Made by a program: the position numbers and the translations under genes. The notes beneath the pieces are model-generated. The model had not been told where the DNA came from. It worked only from the letters and a program-made list of their open reading frames with translations, and did not search any database. A DNA stretch of 56,322 nucleotides from assembly GCA_002695185.1 (NCBI GenBank), contig NZOF01000159.1, positions 1 to 56,322 on the forward strand, written 5' to 3'. Source of the stretch: Erythrobacter sp. (GTDB lineage: Bacteria > Pseudomonadota > Alphaproteobacteria > Sphingomonadales > Sphingomonadaceae). This document shows positions 8,810 through 17,134 of this stretch, piece after piece; the first letter of the stretch is position 1; each line of letters starts with the position of its first letter.

Positions 8810-11800
8810 CGGCTCAGTCCCAGGGCCGAGAGGCTGTCGGCGTCGAGCTTCATGCGGGCGGTGGCGTAGAAGCCGGCATCGGTCTGGCGCGCAGCCGAGA
8901 AGTCCTCGTCGCGGAAGCCGGTGATGTTATAACCGAGTGTCAGCAAAGCGCCATCGACGGGGACGAAACCGAGGTTCGGCCCGAAGGAGAAGCTGGTCGT
9001 TTGGTCACGCAGGGTGGCGCGGACGGTGCCCCTGCCCCCGATCTCGAACCGTTCGCCCAGGCCGAAGCGCATTTCGGAACCTGCGAGCAGCGTGGTTCCT
9101 TCGAGCGAATAGCCTTCGACCTGGTCGAGATTGTACCGTGCGCCGAGGAACAGGCCGTATTCATCGCGTTGGAAGAAGCTGCCGTCCTCGCTCTCGCCAT
9201 AAGGGGACCAATTACCTGACAGGCTGGCGATCAGCCGCCGCGAGCGGGCATCGCCGGTTACGGCAAAGGCGCTGCGTCCAACCGGTCCGACCTCTCCGGC
9301 GACCACGTTCCATACCTGATCGCTGCGATATTCCAGCTTGCTGAGGAAGGAAAATTCCGAATTGTCCGGACGGTGTGCGAGCGCGATGGCGGCATCGAGG
9401 ATCTCGCTTTCCGCGCCATCCGTGCCCGAAGCATTGGTCCAGGTGAGGCCCGAACCGACGATCGAACCCTCGCCCAACTGGCGGATGGCGCCGGCGGTAA
9501 TGCCCTTGCGCGTCGCCCATTGGCCATCGCGATATTCGGCGCGCGCAGTCGCGCTCCAGCGGTCCTTGCGATAAGCCACGCCGAGCGTTGCCGCACCGAA
9601 GTCCTCGAACAGGCTGCCCCCCTGCCCCAGCTGTCCTCCGCTGCTGACCGGGTGATCCGGATTGACGATGTCGCCAAGCGCCGGGTCCTTGCCCAGGGTG
9701 CGATTGCCATCGATCGTGGCATCGATGGTGAGGCTCGGCGTCACTTGCAGGCTTTGCGACAGGCCAAAGGCGGCGAAAGTCCGGTTACCGAATTCGTCGA
9801 TCCGCTGCTTGCCAATCGACGTGACCGCCTGCGCGCCGTTCCAGGGCGTAACCTCGAACCCGCCCTTGACGGTGTGGGCAGAGATATTTTCGCCATCGGC
9901 GATTTCGTAGAGGCCGACCATTCGGACATCTTCGGTCAGCGCATAGCGCGCCGCGATCTGGTGGCGGGTCGGCAAATCGACCGACTCACCCTGGTCAAGA
10001 GCGATGCTGGTCGAGGCACTGAGTTCCAGCCGGTTATCGAACAGGCGCCGGGTCGCGCCGCCTTCGAGAACGGTCGAGATATTCTGCGAGCCATCGGGCA
10101 AGCGGTCTTCGAACCGGGCAATGCCAAAGCGATATTCGTTCTGGAGATTGATGTAACCCAGTTCGACCTGCGCGGCACGGCGGCGGGCGTTGCTGTCGAG
10201 GCTTTCATCCTGCCAGATGCTGCCAAGGACGGCGAACCGATCGTCGATCTTGACGCGGGCATCTGCACCGACCTTGGTGCGGCCAAGTTCGGCCCCGTTC
10301 TGATGGCCCACGCCATATTCCGAGCCTACCGACCGGGCATAGGCCAGCAAATCGACATTGCCCGTCTGACGCTGCATTTCGACCAGCCATCCCTGGTCCA
10401 GTTCCCCATCCTTCTTGCTGACCGCGACTTCTGCCCGCACCTGCGTTGATTCGTCCAGTTCGGCGTGAAGATCCAGGCCGACCATATCGGTACGCGCGCC
10501 GGTTCCCTTGTCGCTGATGGCGGTGGCGCCGATGCGAACCGTATCGGTACGGTCGGTCCATTCCACGCGCACCCCAGCGTTCGTTTCCCCGCCCGATCGG
10601 CCATCGGTTTCATAGTCGACGACGATGAATTGTGGATTGAGATCGAAGTCGCGGCTGAGAACCGGCTCCTTGAATGTAATCGTGCCGGTCAGCAAATCGA
10701 TATCGTAATCGATGAAGCGGGTCAGCTGCCGGGTGGTCACGATCAGTTCGCTGCGGAAGCGGTCGCGCACTTCCAGCGTGACGCGTTCGCTATTGGCGAT
10801 GATCCCACGGCTCGTAAGGCTGTAGGGTCCGGTGATGCCCTGCCCCTGGATTTCGTCGCGGCGGAAACCGCTCGAAATGTCGGCCGCGAAGGCTTCGGCC
10901 TTGAATTCGCCGAACCGCGCTTCGCCCTTGAAGCCGGTCGCCGTGCGGTTGTAGCGCGAAAGCCTTGTCTGGTCGAAGCCGGTAACGAAATCTCCGTAGA
11001 GCGCGTAGAAGCTTGCGGTTTCGATACGGAGATACAGTTTTTCGCGCGATGCGGCGTCGAACTGCCGGCTCGAAGCGTCACCGAACACCGTATAATAGGC
11101 ATCAGGATCGATCGTGCCGAGCAGGCGCTGGTCCTCTTCCTGCTTGGCACTGTCATAGGCAAGCGTGACGAGGTATTTGCCGAGCACCCTGCCCTTGGCA
11201 TAAAGCGCGACGCGCGCATCATCACCCAGATCGCTGTCGAACCGGCCCGAGCGTTCCATATTGTCGGCCACGGTGCGCGCGCCGACCGAACCTTCGGCAA
11301 GACCGATCACGGTCCATTCGATATCACCCGGTTCGATCCAGGTTTCCAGTATCTCCTCGCGCGAGATTTCGCCGTCGTCGAAACGGAAGGCAAGTTGCAG
11401 CGAGCCGCTGACCATGGTCGGCGCCAGTTCTATGAGCGCGATCCCGTCGGATCCTTCCACCGTCCAGCGGGCCGATCCTGCGGCAAGCCCGGTGAGCTGG
11501 TTCAGCTGCTGGCGTTCGAGCTGCTCGGCGCTTTGGTAAGGGGCGCTGATCGTCAGTTCGCCCGAAATGCCTGCGCGCAGGGGTCGGCTGTTACGATCTA
11601 GTATGCGGATCGCCACCACAGGATTGGTCCGCCCGTCGGCCACCAGGTTCGACTGGGCTTCGACCAGTTCGGCCTTGGCCGGCGTGGTGGTGAAGAAAAC
11701 TTCGCGATCAATCGTCTGATTGATTTCTCCGAAGCTGTTGATGATGTCGGCGCTGAGTACGGAGCGTTCCCCGCGCAGCGGTACGCCACGCCACATGCTG

Positions 11801-13881
11801 ACGGCATAGCGGCCTTCTTCGGCATTGCGCACACCCTCGAACAACAGCGGATCCACCGGCTTGCCGTCGATACGCAGGGCGATCTTCTGTCCCTGGCGAT
11901 GCCGGATCGCCACCTTGATGGCTGGCGCGCGCGGATTGTGACCGACTTCGGGTGACAGCCAGCCGTCCGGCCCATCGCCAAGCGCGATCCAGTCGACGGA
12001 CGCTTCGCTCGGCGCTTCGGTTTCGGCTATCTGTGCGACCTCACCCTCATCGAGTGCCCCCGGAATCTCCTCGGCCTCGGCAGCCTCCGGCAGGCTTCCT
12101 TCCGGCACGGTCGCATAGAAATCGGCCGTGACGAGCGAGCCGCCACCGCCAATGGCAAAGCGCGAGATGGCGCTGCCCGCGCCGCGCGTGTCACGGTTGC
12201 AGTCGATGAATTCGCTCCCTTCGGGCAGAGTCATGCGCGATACCTGCACCACATGCGTGCCGGGCACGACACCGTCGAAGTGGTAGCGGCCGTCGCGGTC
12301 CGTGACTGCGAAGCTGCCATCCTCCAGCATGACGCGGATGCCGGGGATACCCTGACGATTGCCCTTCACATCGCAAGTACCCGCCGAGACCCGTCCGATG
12401 ATGGTCATCCGGCCAGCGATCGTTTCGCGTTCGACCTCGATCGTGGCTCCGGTTCCAGTTTGGCGACCAAGCGAATCTTCTGCCGTTGCGCGGTTTTCCA
12501 CCGGACCCGGAGGCGCATCGGCGCGGATGCTCATGGCATAAGTGATCCGCCGGCTGCCGCCGGCCGGAATTTCGTCCAGCGTGAAAACGACCTTGCTGCC
12601 ATCGGGTGCGATTTCGGCCGCTTCACCCGCCGGCTCGCCGTCGATCTGTATTGAATCCTTGTGAAAACGGAGCCAGCGCGACGGAGTATCGGTGACCTTG
12701 ACGGCCCGTTTTGGACGCGAGGGATCATCATTGGTGACAACGATCGAATAGAGAATGAGATCGCCCGGCTGTGCCTCGGGACGCGATGCGGTTTTAGTGA
12801 GCTTTACGCCAACACCCGGACGATCGAGCGGAATGTCCACCAGCCGGGAATCGTCGATGCTGGGCGAGAGTTCGCCGCCAAAGGAGCCATCGCCGATCGT
12901 AAAATGTTCGCCGTTCGCGCCGGTAAATACGGTTAGCAGTTCGGCGGAAACCACCGAAGGCGCGGTGTAGGGAGCCGGTGGTTCGATCCGCAGGCGATAC
13001 TGACCCGCTGCAACGCGGGGAAACCAGAATTGGCCAGGGCCCATGGAATAGACCACACCCGACACATCGAAGATCGGTTCGCCAGAAGTGACAGTGGATG
13101 GCCATGGAGTGACCCCGTCGCCTGCGAAAACCTGGGTTGGTGCGCCAGTGCGAGCATCGACGAGCGTGACGCGCGCTCCCGAAACAGGGGCGCCGGTCTC
13201 GCTGTCGAATACGGTATTGAACGAAGGGGCGATCACGTCCACCGCACGGCTGATAATGATTGCCGATCCTACATCCAGCGACACGTCGATTTCGACAGTG
13301 CCCTTGTCGGTCACGCCCAGGCGGCAATCGCCCGAAACGAAGGACGGCGGCGTCGGGTGCGTTTCGATCGATCCGATAAAGACGCCGGTATTTACGCCCG
13401 TTTCGTAAACGGTGATATTCTCGCGGTCGCCGGTGCTGCTGGCGATGGATAGGTTCACCTGATCGATCCCGTTGGGGTCTAGATTTGCCTGCGTCGCAGT
13501 AACCTGAATATAAAGAGCCGTCCCCGCCGAAACCAACGATGTCGGCTGAACATTGGCCGATTTGCCATTCGTGCTCGTCGCGTTGGAACGGGCGACGGCC
13601 GTTTCCGTGGCGTTGGTCGCCAGGCAAAGCGAGGCGGAGAAGTCCAGCTGGATGCCGGTCTTCACTGCGGGGCGGAACAGCGCGATCGAAGCGTTGTTCC
13701 TTTCGACTTTGATCGAATAGAGATTGGATTTGGTTTCAAAGGGGGCGCCGTCAAACGTCCAGCGCGCTTCGGCGACGTTGTCGATTGTCTGCGCGCGCGC
13801 CGTTCCTCCCGGCACGACGAATGGCAGCAGTACTGCAAGGAGCACTGCTGCCAGAAGCCGGAAGGAGGAACGGAAACGCAC
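8806..13881 (-). CDS. Giant surface protein: Ig-like/DUF11 stalk fused to probable outer-membrane beta-barrel (operon gene 4)
   Basis: 1691 residues. The signal peptide ends at GGTARA near residue 30. The mature N-terminus has QTIDNVAEARWTFDG, a pattern shared with operon genes 1 and 3. Next come a carboxypeptidase-regulatory/Cna-B-like segment (about 220-265, SETGAPVSGARVTLVDARTG) and a DUF11 domain (about 355-480, VKLTKTASRPEAQPGDLILY). An SdrD-B-like domain follows (about 495-560, GIPGIRVMLEDGSFAVTDRDGRYHF), then an acidic linker (about 600-625) and more Ig-like strands. From about 885 to the end, alternating aromatic and charged strands fit an outer-membrane barrel. Near 1054-1090 lies an element of the type LLTGTITFKEP...FIVVDYE, known from large surface proteins. 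It is 16 bases from gene 3 and overlaps gene 5. It may anchor or secrete its neighbours, but that role is inferred. Confidence 0.75.
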   Translation of the reverse strand: MRFRSSFRLLAAVLLAVLLPFVVPGGTARAQTIDNVAEARWTFDGAPFETKSNLYSIKVERNNASIALFRPAVKTGIQLDFSASLCLATNATETAVARSNATSTNGKSANVQPTSLVSAGTALYIQVTATQANLDPNGIDQVNLSIASSTGDRENITVYETGVNTGVFIGSIETHPTPPSFVSGDCRLGVTDKGTVEIDVSLDVGSAIIISRAVDVIAPSFNTVFDSETGAPVSGARVTLVDARTGAPTQVFAGDGVTPWPSTVTSGEPIFDVSGVVYSMGPGQFWFPRVAAGQYRLRIEPPAPYTAPSVVSAELLTVFTGANGEHFTIGDGSFGGELSPSIDDSRLVDIPLDRPGVGVKLTKTASRPEAQPGDLILYSIVVTNDDPSRPKRAVKVTDTPSRWLRFHKDSIQIDGEPAGEAAEIAPDGSKVVFTLDEIPAGGSRRITYAMSIRADAPPGPVENRATAEDSLGRQTGTGATIEVERETIAGRMTIIGRVSAGTCDVKGNRQGIPGIRVMLEDGSFAVTDRDGRYHFDGVVPGTHVVQVSRMTLPEGSEFIDCNRDTRGAGSAISRFAIGGGGSLVTADFYATVPEGSLPEAAEAEEIPGALDEGEVAQIAETEAPSEASVDWIALGDGPDGWLSPEVGHNPRAPAIKVAIRHRQGQKIALRIDGKPVDPLLFEGVRNAEEGRYAVSMWRGVPLRGERSVLSADIINSFGEINQTIDREVFFTTTPAKAELVEAQSNLVADGRTNPVVAIRILDRNSRPLRAGISGELTISAPYQSAEQLERQQLNQLTGLAAGSARWTVEGSDGIALIELAPTMVSGSLQLAFRFDDGEISREEILETWIEPGDIEWTVIGLAEGSVGARTVADNMERSGRFDSDLGDDARVALYAKGRVLGKYLVTLAYDSAKQEEDQRLLGTIDPDAYYTVFGDASSRQFDAASREKLYLRIETASFYALYGDFVTGFDQTRLSRYNRTATGFKGEARFGEFKAEAFAADISSGFRRDEIQGQGITGPYSLTSRGIIANSERVTLEVRDRFRSELIVTTRQLTRFIDYDIDLLTGTITFKEPVLSRDFDLNPQFIVVDYETDGRSGGETNAGVRVEWTDRTDTVRIGATAISDKGTGARTDMVGLDLHAELDESTQVRAEVAVSKKDGELDQGWLVEMQRQTGNVDLLAYARSVGSEYGVGHQNGAELGRTKVGADARVKIDDRFAVLGSIWQDESLDSNARRRAAQVELGYINLQNEYRFGIARFEDRLPDGSQNISTVLEGGATRRLFDNRLELSASTSIALDQGESVDLPTRHQIAARYALTEDVRMVGLYEIADGENISAHTVKGGFEVTPWNGAQAVTSIGKQRIDEFGNRTFAAFGLSQSLQVTPSLTIDATIDGNRTLGKDPALGDIVNPDHPVSSGGQLGQGGSLFEDFGAATLGVAYRKDRWSATARAEYRDGQWATRKGITAGAIRQLGEGSIVGSGLTWTNASGTDGAESEILDAAIALAHRPDNSEFSFLSKLEYRSDQVWNVVAGEVGPVGRSAFAVTGDARSRRLIASLSGNWSPYGESEDGSFFQRDEYGLFLGARYNLDQVEGYSLEGTTLLAGSEMRFGLGERFEIGGRGTVRATLRDQTTSFSFGPNLGFVPVDGALLTLGYNITGFRDEDFSAARQTDAGFYATARMKLDADSLSALGLSR

Positions 13882-13897
13882 GTTCTGCTTCAGGTGA

Positions 13898-14947
13898 TTA
13901 TTTGATGGTCACGCGGAAGTAGACCGAACGGCTTTCAGCCGAACCGATGTCGCTGAGTTTCGCAGTGACATTGGAACCAGCGATGGCTGCTGTCGGCGGG
14001 CTTTGGTCCAGACCGTCCTGACCGCCGTTGCAGGTTGCATCGGCGTCAACGAAGATGCCGAAGCTGCTGTCGTAAGTGACATCCCCCGGCAGGCTGTCGG
14101 TCACGTCGATGCCGGTCGCAGTCGCCCCGCCCGAAGCATTCGAGACCACGATGCAGTATTCGACCACTGCGCCCGGAATAGCTTTCGGATTGGTGGTGTC
14201 GTTGATCGGATCGCTGATGATACGGCTGGTCTTCGACACAGTCACATCGGCAGCCGATACTTTGTAAGTACCGCGGGCCGAGAAATCGCCCTCACCTGCC
14301 TGATCAGCGATACCGGCACCGTCGGCCAAAACCGTGTCCACACCCGAAGTGTTCGCTCCGGTGCTGTTGACCAAGGCGACACCCGGCGATGCGGCGCTCC
14401 CCGATACTGCACGTGCATCGGCAGTCAAAACAACGTTGAATTCCTTGGTGTTCGCAGCATTCAGACCGATGTCGGCAACGACGAGGACCTGACGCATTTC
14501 GTCCTCGGTCATGTCGTCGAGATAGGTGATCGGACCGGCATCGATTTCGGTCTGATCGAGAATGCCATCCGTGTTTTTATCGAGATAGATGCCGAGGATA
14601 GACAGGCCCGCCGGATTACCAGCGGCTGCAATTGCGCTGAGCTGGTAATCGACGGTGTCATTCGAAGAGTTAACAACTTCGAACGCCAGAACAGCCTTTT
14701 CCTGCCCCGGCGTTACCGGAACGGAGGCCTGATCGACGGTGACGGTGACATTGACCTTCTGATCGACCGTGAATTCATCAGAAGCGGTAACTGCGGTCTG
14801 GGTGATATTACCAACGTCGAAGCTTACCGAGACGTTGTTGGTAATCTTGTCACCAGCCGAAGTGCCCGCCGCCAGCGCAGGGCTGGAACTGAGGGCGACA
14901 AGTGCAATCGCACTCGTCGCACCCAGCATTTGCTTGGTGCGTTTCAT
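13898..14947 (-). CDS. Exported DUF11-like protein with EF-hand-type loop (operon gene 3)
   Basis: 349 residues. The signal peptide (about 1-27) ends SSPALAA. The mature start, AGDKITNNVSVSFDVG, matches the start of operon gene 1. A first beta-sandwich (about 60-200) carries a perfect 12-residue EF-hand-type loop at D123-N125-D127-G128-D131-E134, suggesting calcium binding. A DUF11-like domain fills about 230-349 and opens VSKTSRIISDPINDTTNPKA, almost identical to the last domain of gene 5. The chain ends in a beta-strand (VYFRVTIK) without an anchor. It lies 70 bases from gene 2 and 16 bases before the barrel gene, on one strand. It is probably a surface or fibre subunit; the function is unknown. 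Confidence 0.75.
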   Translation of the reverse strand: MKRTKQMLGATSAIALVALSSSPALAAGTSAGDKITNNVSVSFDVGNITQTAVTASDEFTVDQKVNVTVTVDQASVPVTPGQEKAVLAFEVVNSSNDTVDYQLSAIAAAGNPAGLSILGIYLDKNTDGILDQTEIDAGPITYLDDMTEDEMRQVLVVADIGLNAANTKEFNVVLTADARAVSGSAASPGVALVNSTGANTSGVDTVLADGAGIADQAGEGDFSARGTYKVSAADVTVSKTSRIISDPINDTTNPKAIPGAVVEYCIVVSNASGGATATGIDVTDSLPGDVTYDSSFGIFVDADATCNGGQDGLDQSPPTAAIAGSNVTAKLSDIGSAESRSVYFRVTIK

Positions 14948-15017
14948 CTTACACTTCCTTAGTATGTGTCCGCGCTTCGGTTACCGCCCGCAGAACTTGG
15001 CGGTCATCTTCCGCCCT

Positions 15018-15506
15018 TCAGCGAATGATAGCTGGATATTCGAGCCGCCCGCTCTCGCCCGGAGCGACCGAGGCCAGCGTCCAGCGAATGTGAGTGACAT
15101 CTTCGTGATCGGCTGCCCGCTCCGTCCCGTCCGGGTTTTTCACCGTGAGGCCTGCAAGCTTGCCCCAATGTTCACCCTCGTCCACGGACACCGTCAGATC
15201 TTCGCTGGCATCGGGAGCAAGGCGAACAGCCTTCGGAACGGGGTTGGTCACGACAAAATTGGCGACAGCCTGTGCGCCCTTGTTGGTATAATCGGTACCG
15301 AAGATCAGCTTGTCTCCAGGCACAATTGTATCCGGCGCAACGAGTTCGACGGTCTCTTCACCGTTCTCATTTGTCACCACCTTCTCGAGTTTCACATCAC
15401 CCTTGAGGTCGATTTCCTTTTGCTGCGCCGCAGCGGGAGAGGAGGTCATCCCGAGTACGGTGACCATCAGGATGGCGCTGGCAAAGAGACTGGCGATCTT
15501 TTTCAT
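15018..15506 (-). CDS. Small exported single-domain DUF11-like protein (operon gene 2)
   Basis: A 162-residue protein. I place the start at MKKIASLF (15506) because GGA-ATCCGGA lies just upstream; longer in-frame starts run back into gene 1. The signal peptide is about 1-27 (SSPAAA-QQ). The rest is one beta-sandwich of the kind seen in DUF11 or isopeptide-type surface proteins: PGDKLIFGTDYTNKG, then VVTNPVP, and a closing HIRWTLASVAPGESGRLEY. It has no cysteine and no anchor. At one domain it is the smallest member of the operon and could be a cap, linker or periplasmic carrier for the larger subunits. That is speculation from size and context. Gene 1 ends 28 bases upstream. Confidence 0.75.
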   Translation of the reverse strand: MKKIASLFASAILMVTVLGMTSSPAAAQQKEIDLKGDVKLEKVVTNENGEETVELVAPDTIVPGDKLIFGTDYTNKGAQAVANFVVTNPVPKAVRLAPDASEDLTVSVDEGEHWGKLAGLTVKNPDGTERAADHEDVTHIRWTLASVAPGESGRLEYPAIIR

Positions 15507-15534
15507 TTTTCCGGATTCCATGTGATCAATCATT

Positions 15535-16506
15535 TCAGTCAATTGTGACGTCGAACGTGACAGAATGGTTGGTCCCGCCCGTAACTGTTCCCAGCGAGAC
15601 GGAGATGCCCGTCGCAGAACTTTCGCCAGCATCTCCATCATCCGCGTCGGTGAGAGCTGCGGCGTTCAAGGCCAAAGTTCCGGCGGTATAAGTTGTCCCG
15701 GCAGGGAATACGTCAGCCACGACCAAATCGGTGACAGAACCCCTGCCCTTCACGTTCGCCGTGATAGTGTAGGATACGACCGAACCGGGCACTGCGCTGG
15801 TTCCACCCCACGGGTCGGCGATGGTTGCGCTCTTCACGAGATCGACCGTGGTGATGCCGATTATGATGGAACCGGCCTTGTTATCGTCCGCGCCGTTTCC
15901 GCCAACGATCGCGTCGCCTCCGTCTACACCCTTGGCAGCAAAGACCGTCCCCGGTGCCCCGGTACCGGTGACTGCTTCCGCCAAAAGATCGATCGCGCTT
16001 TTCTGACCATCGAGCACCATTCCGGGAATGGTTGCGATAACGAAGACCTTCACGTTTTTGCCGGCGCCGAGAACCTTGGTCGTCTCTGGGCCGGTAAGAA
16101 TCTCATCGACGCCCGGCTCGTATGATCCATTGTCATTGCTATCCACAGCGATCGCTTCGATGTCCGTAACGAAATCGTTACTCGCCGTGTTGGGATTGGC
16201 TGTCAGCCTGAAAGCTTCCGGACCATTCCCGATATTCGTAACTTCGAAGGTCAGTACCGCTGAGCCAGATGATGCCGAAACCGGTCCGGGATTGAGAGAG
16301 GTAACGGTAACGTCGAGCACTTCATCGACACGAAGGGTTACCGTGTTCGACGGGACGGAAACGGATCCTGTTCCGTCCTCGTAAGTCGCAGTCGCCGTAT
16401 TCTCGATCAGAGTACCTGCTTCGACACCGCCGGCATGCGCCGCCGATCCTGCGAGGAGAAAGGAAAGCGCCAAGCTGCTGGCGAGAGTGCGATGATAGTT
16501 AACCAT
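15535..16506 (-). CDS. Exported DUF11-like protein, first gene of the surface operon
   Basis: 323 residues. The signal peptide ends GSAAHA (about residue 25). The mature N-terminus, AGTLIENTATATYEDG, aligns with gene 3, and the following sandwich (VDEVLDVTVTSLN, then VLTFEVTNIGNG) also aligns with gene 3 (VDQKVNVTVTVDQ, VLAFEVVNSSND), so the two are paralogues. A looser calcium-loop-like segment lies at D122-N124-N126-G127-E130. A DUF11-like domain follows from about 225 (VDLVKSATIADP...PGSVVSYTITANV). It ends in a beta-strand (VTFDVTID). It is the promoter-proximal gene, divergent from the LMW-PTP gene with about 150 bases between. A surface role is inferred; no enzyme motif is present. Confidence 0.75.
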   Translation of the reverse strand: MVNYHRTLASSLALSFLLAGSAAHAGGVEAGTLIENTATATYEDGTGSVSVPSNTVTLRVDEVLDVTVTSLNPGPVSASSGSAVLTFEVTNIGNGPEAFRLTANPNTASNDFVTDIEAIAVDSNDNGSYEPGVDEILTGPETTKVLGAGKNVKVFVIATIPGMVLDGQKSAIDLLAEAVTGTGAPGTVFAAKGVDGGDAIVGGNGADDNKAGSIIIGITTVDLVKSATIADPWGGTSAVPGSVVSYTITANVKGRGSVTDLVVADVFPAGTTYTAGTLALNAAALTDADDGDAGESSATGISVSLGTVTGGTNHSVTFDVTID

Positions 16507-16551
16507 AGGGTCACACCTACGGCAAAACGCTTAACAATTAATTTCCTGCAA

Positions 16552-16568
16552 GGTTACTTCTCGGTTAC
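16552..16568. promoter_or_regulatory. Candidate operator: GGTTAC direct repeat upstream of DUF11 operon
   Basis: GGTTAC occurs at 16552-16557 and again at 16563-16568, eleven bases start to start, or about one helical turn. It lies 46 bases upstream of the first DUF11 gene and about 90 bases upstream of the divergent phosphatase gene. The spacing suits a protein binding two sites on one face of DNA. No regulator is identified, and the repeat is short enough to be chance. Confidence 0.25.
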
Positions 16569-16660
16569 CTTTCGTGAAAATTGAAAATTAACCTGTGGGT
16601 GCTTCTTCGCCCAGCGGCAAATTCTTGGCGTCGTGCCACCCAACCTGTTACGCTCGAACC

Positions 16661-17134
16661 ATGAGCAAAATTAAGGTCCTGTTCGTCTGCCTTGGCAACA
16701 TTTGCCGTTCTCCCCTGGCGGAGGCAGCTTTTCGCCATGCGGCAGAGAATGCCGGCTTGGAAGTCGAAGTGCAAAGCGCGGGTACGGCTGATTACCATGT
16801 CGATGAGGCGCCTGATCCGCGCAGCATTGCTGAGGCCAGCAAACACGGTATCGACATCTCCGCCTACCGCGGCCGCCAATTGCAGCCCGATGATTTCAGG
16901 ACATTCGATTATATTCTGGGGATGGACGCGTCCAACATGGCTAACATAGCCGCGGTCGACCCAGGGGATGGCAAGGCTCACGTAGCCATGCTGCTGGATA
17001 TCGTCCCCGGTCAGCAGGGTCGCGAAGTAGCTGACCCGTGGTATGGTGGTCCCGAAGGCTTCGAGACGACCTGGAGCGAAGTGAAAGCCGGAGCCGATGC
17101 TTTGGTAGCGATCCTGTTAGACGAACATGGCTGA
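16661..17134 (+). CDS. Low-molecular-weight protein-tyrosine phosphatase family protein
   Basis: A 157-residue cytosolic phosphatase. The P-loop CLGNICRS (C10-x5-R16) with preceding VLFV is complete, and the catalytic acid sits in DPWYGG near residue 127. The ATG at 16661 is chosen because the family begins a few residues before the P-loop; an upstream in-frame extension to 16595 has no family similarity. The downstream kinase-like gene overlaps its last 8 bases, so the two are translationally coupled. Members act either on phosphotyrosine proteins or, in some bacteria, as ribulosamine/erythrulosamine-phosphate phosphatases beside fructosamine-kinase genes. The third gene here is such a kinase, which favours the second role. 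That is inference from neighbourhood. Confidence 0.9.
   Translation: MSKIKVLFVCLGNICRSPLAEAAFRHAAENAGLEVEVQSAGTADYHVDEAPDPRSIAEASKHGIDISAYRGRQLQPDDFRTFDYILGMDASNMANIAAVDPGDGKAHVAMLLDIVPGQQGREVADPWYGGPEGFETTWSEVKAGADALVAILLDEHG

Noticed and set aside
9373..10449. Long open frame (358 codons) opposite the giant stalk-barrel gene
   Set aside because: It lies wholly antisense to the 8806-13881 gene, has no domain or ribosome-binding site, and is the usual by-product of GC-rich coding sequence.
16531..16541. CtrA-like box (TTAACAATTAA)
   Set aside because: The two TTAA halves are 3 bases apart, while the CtrA site needs 7.
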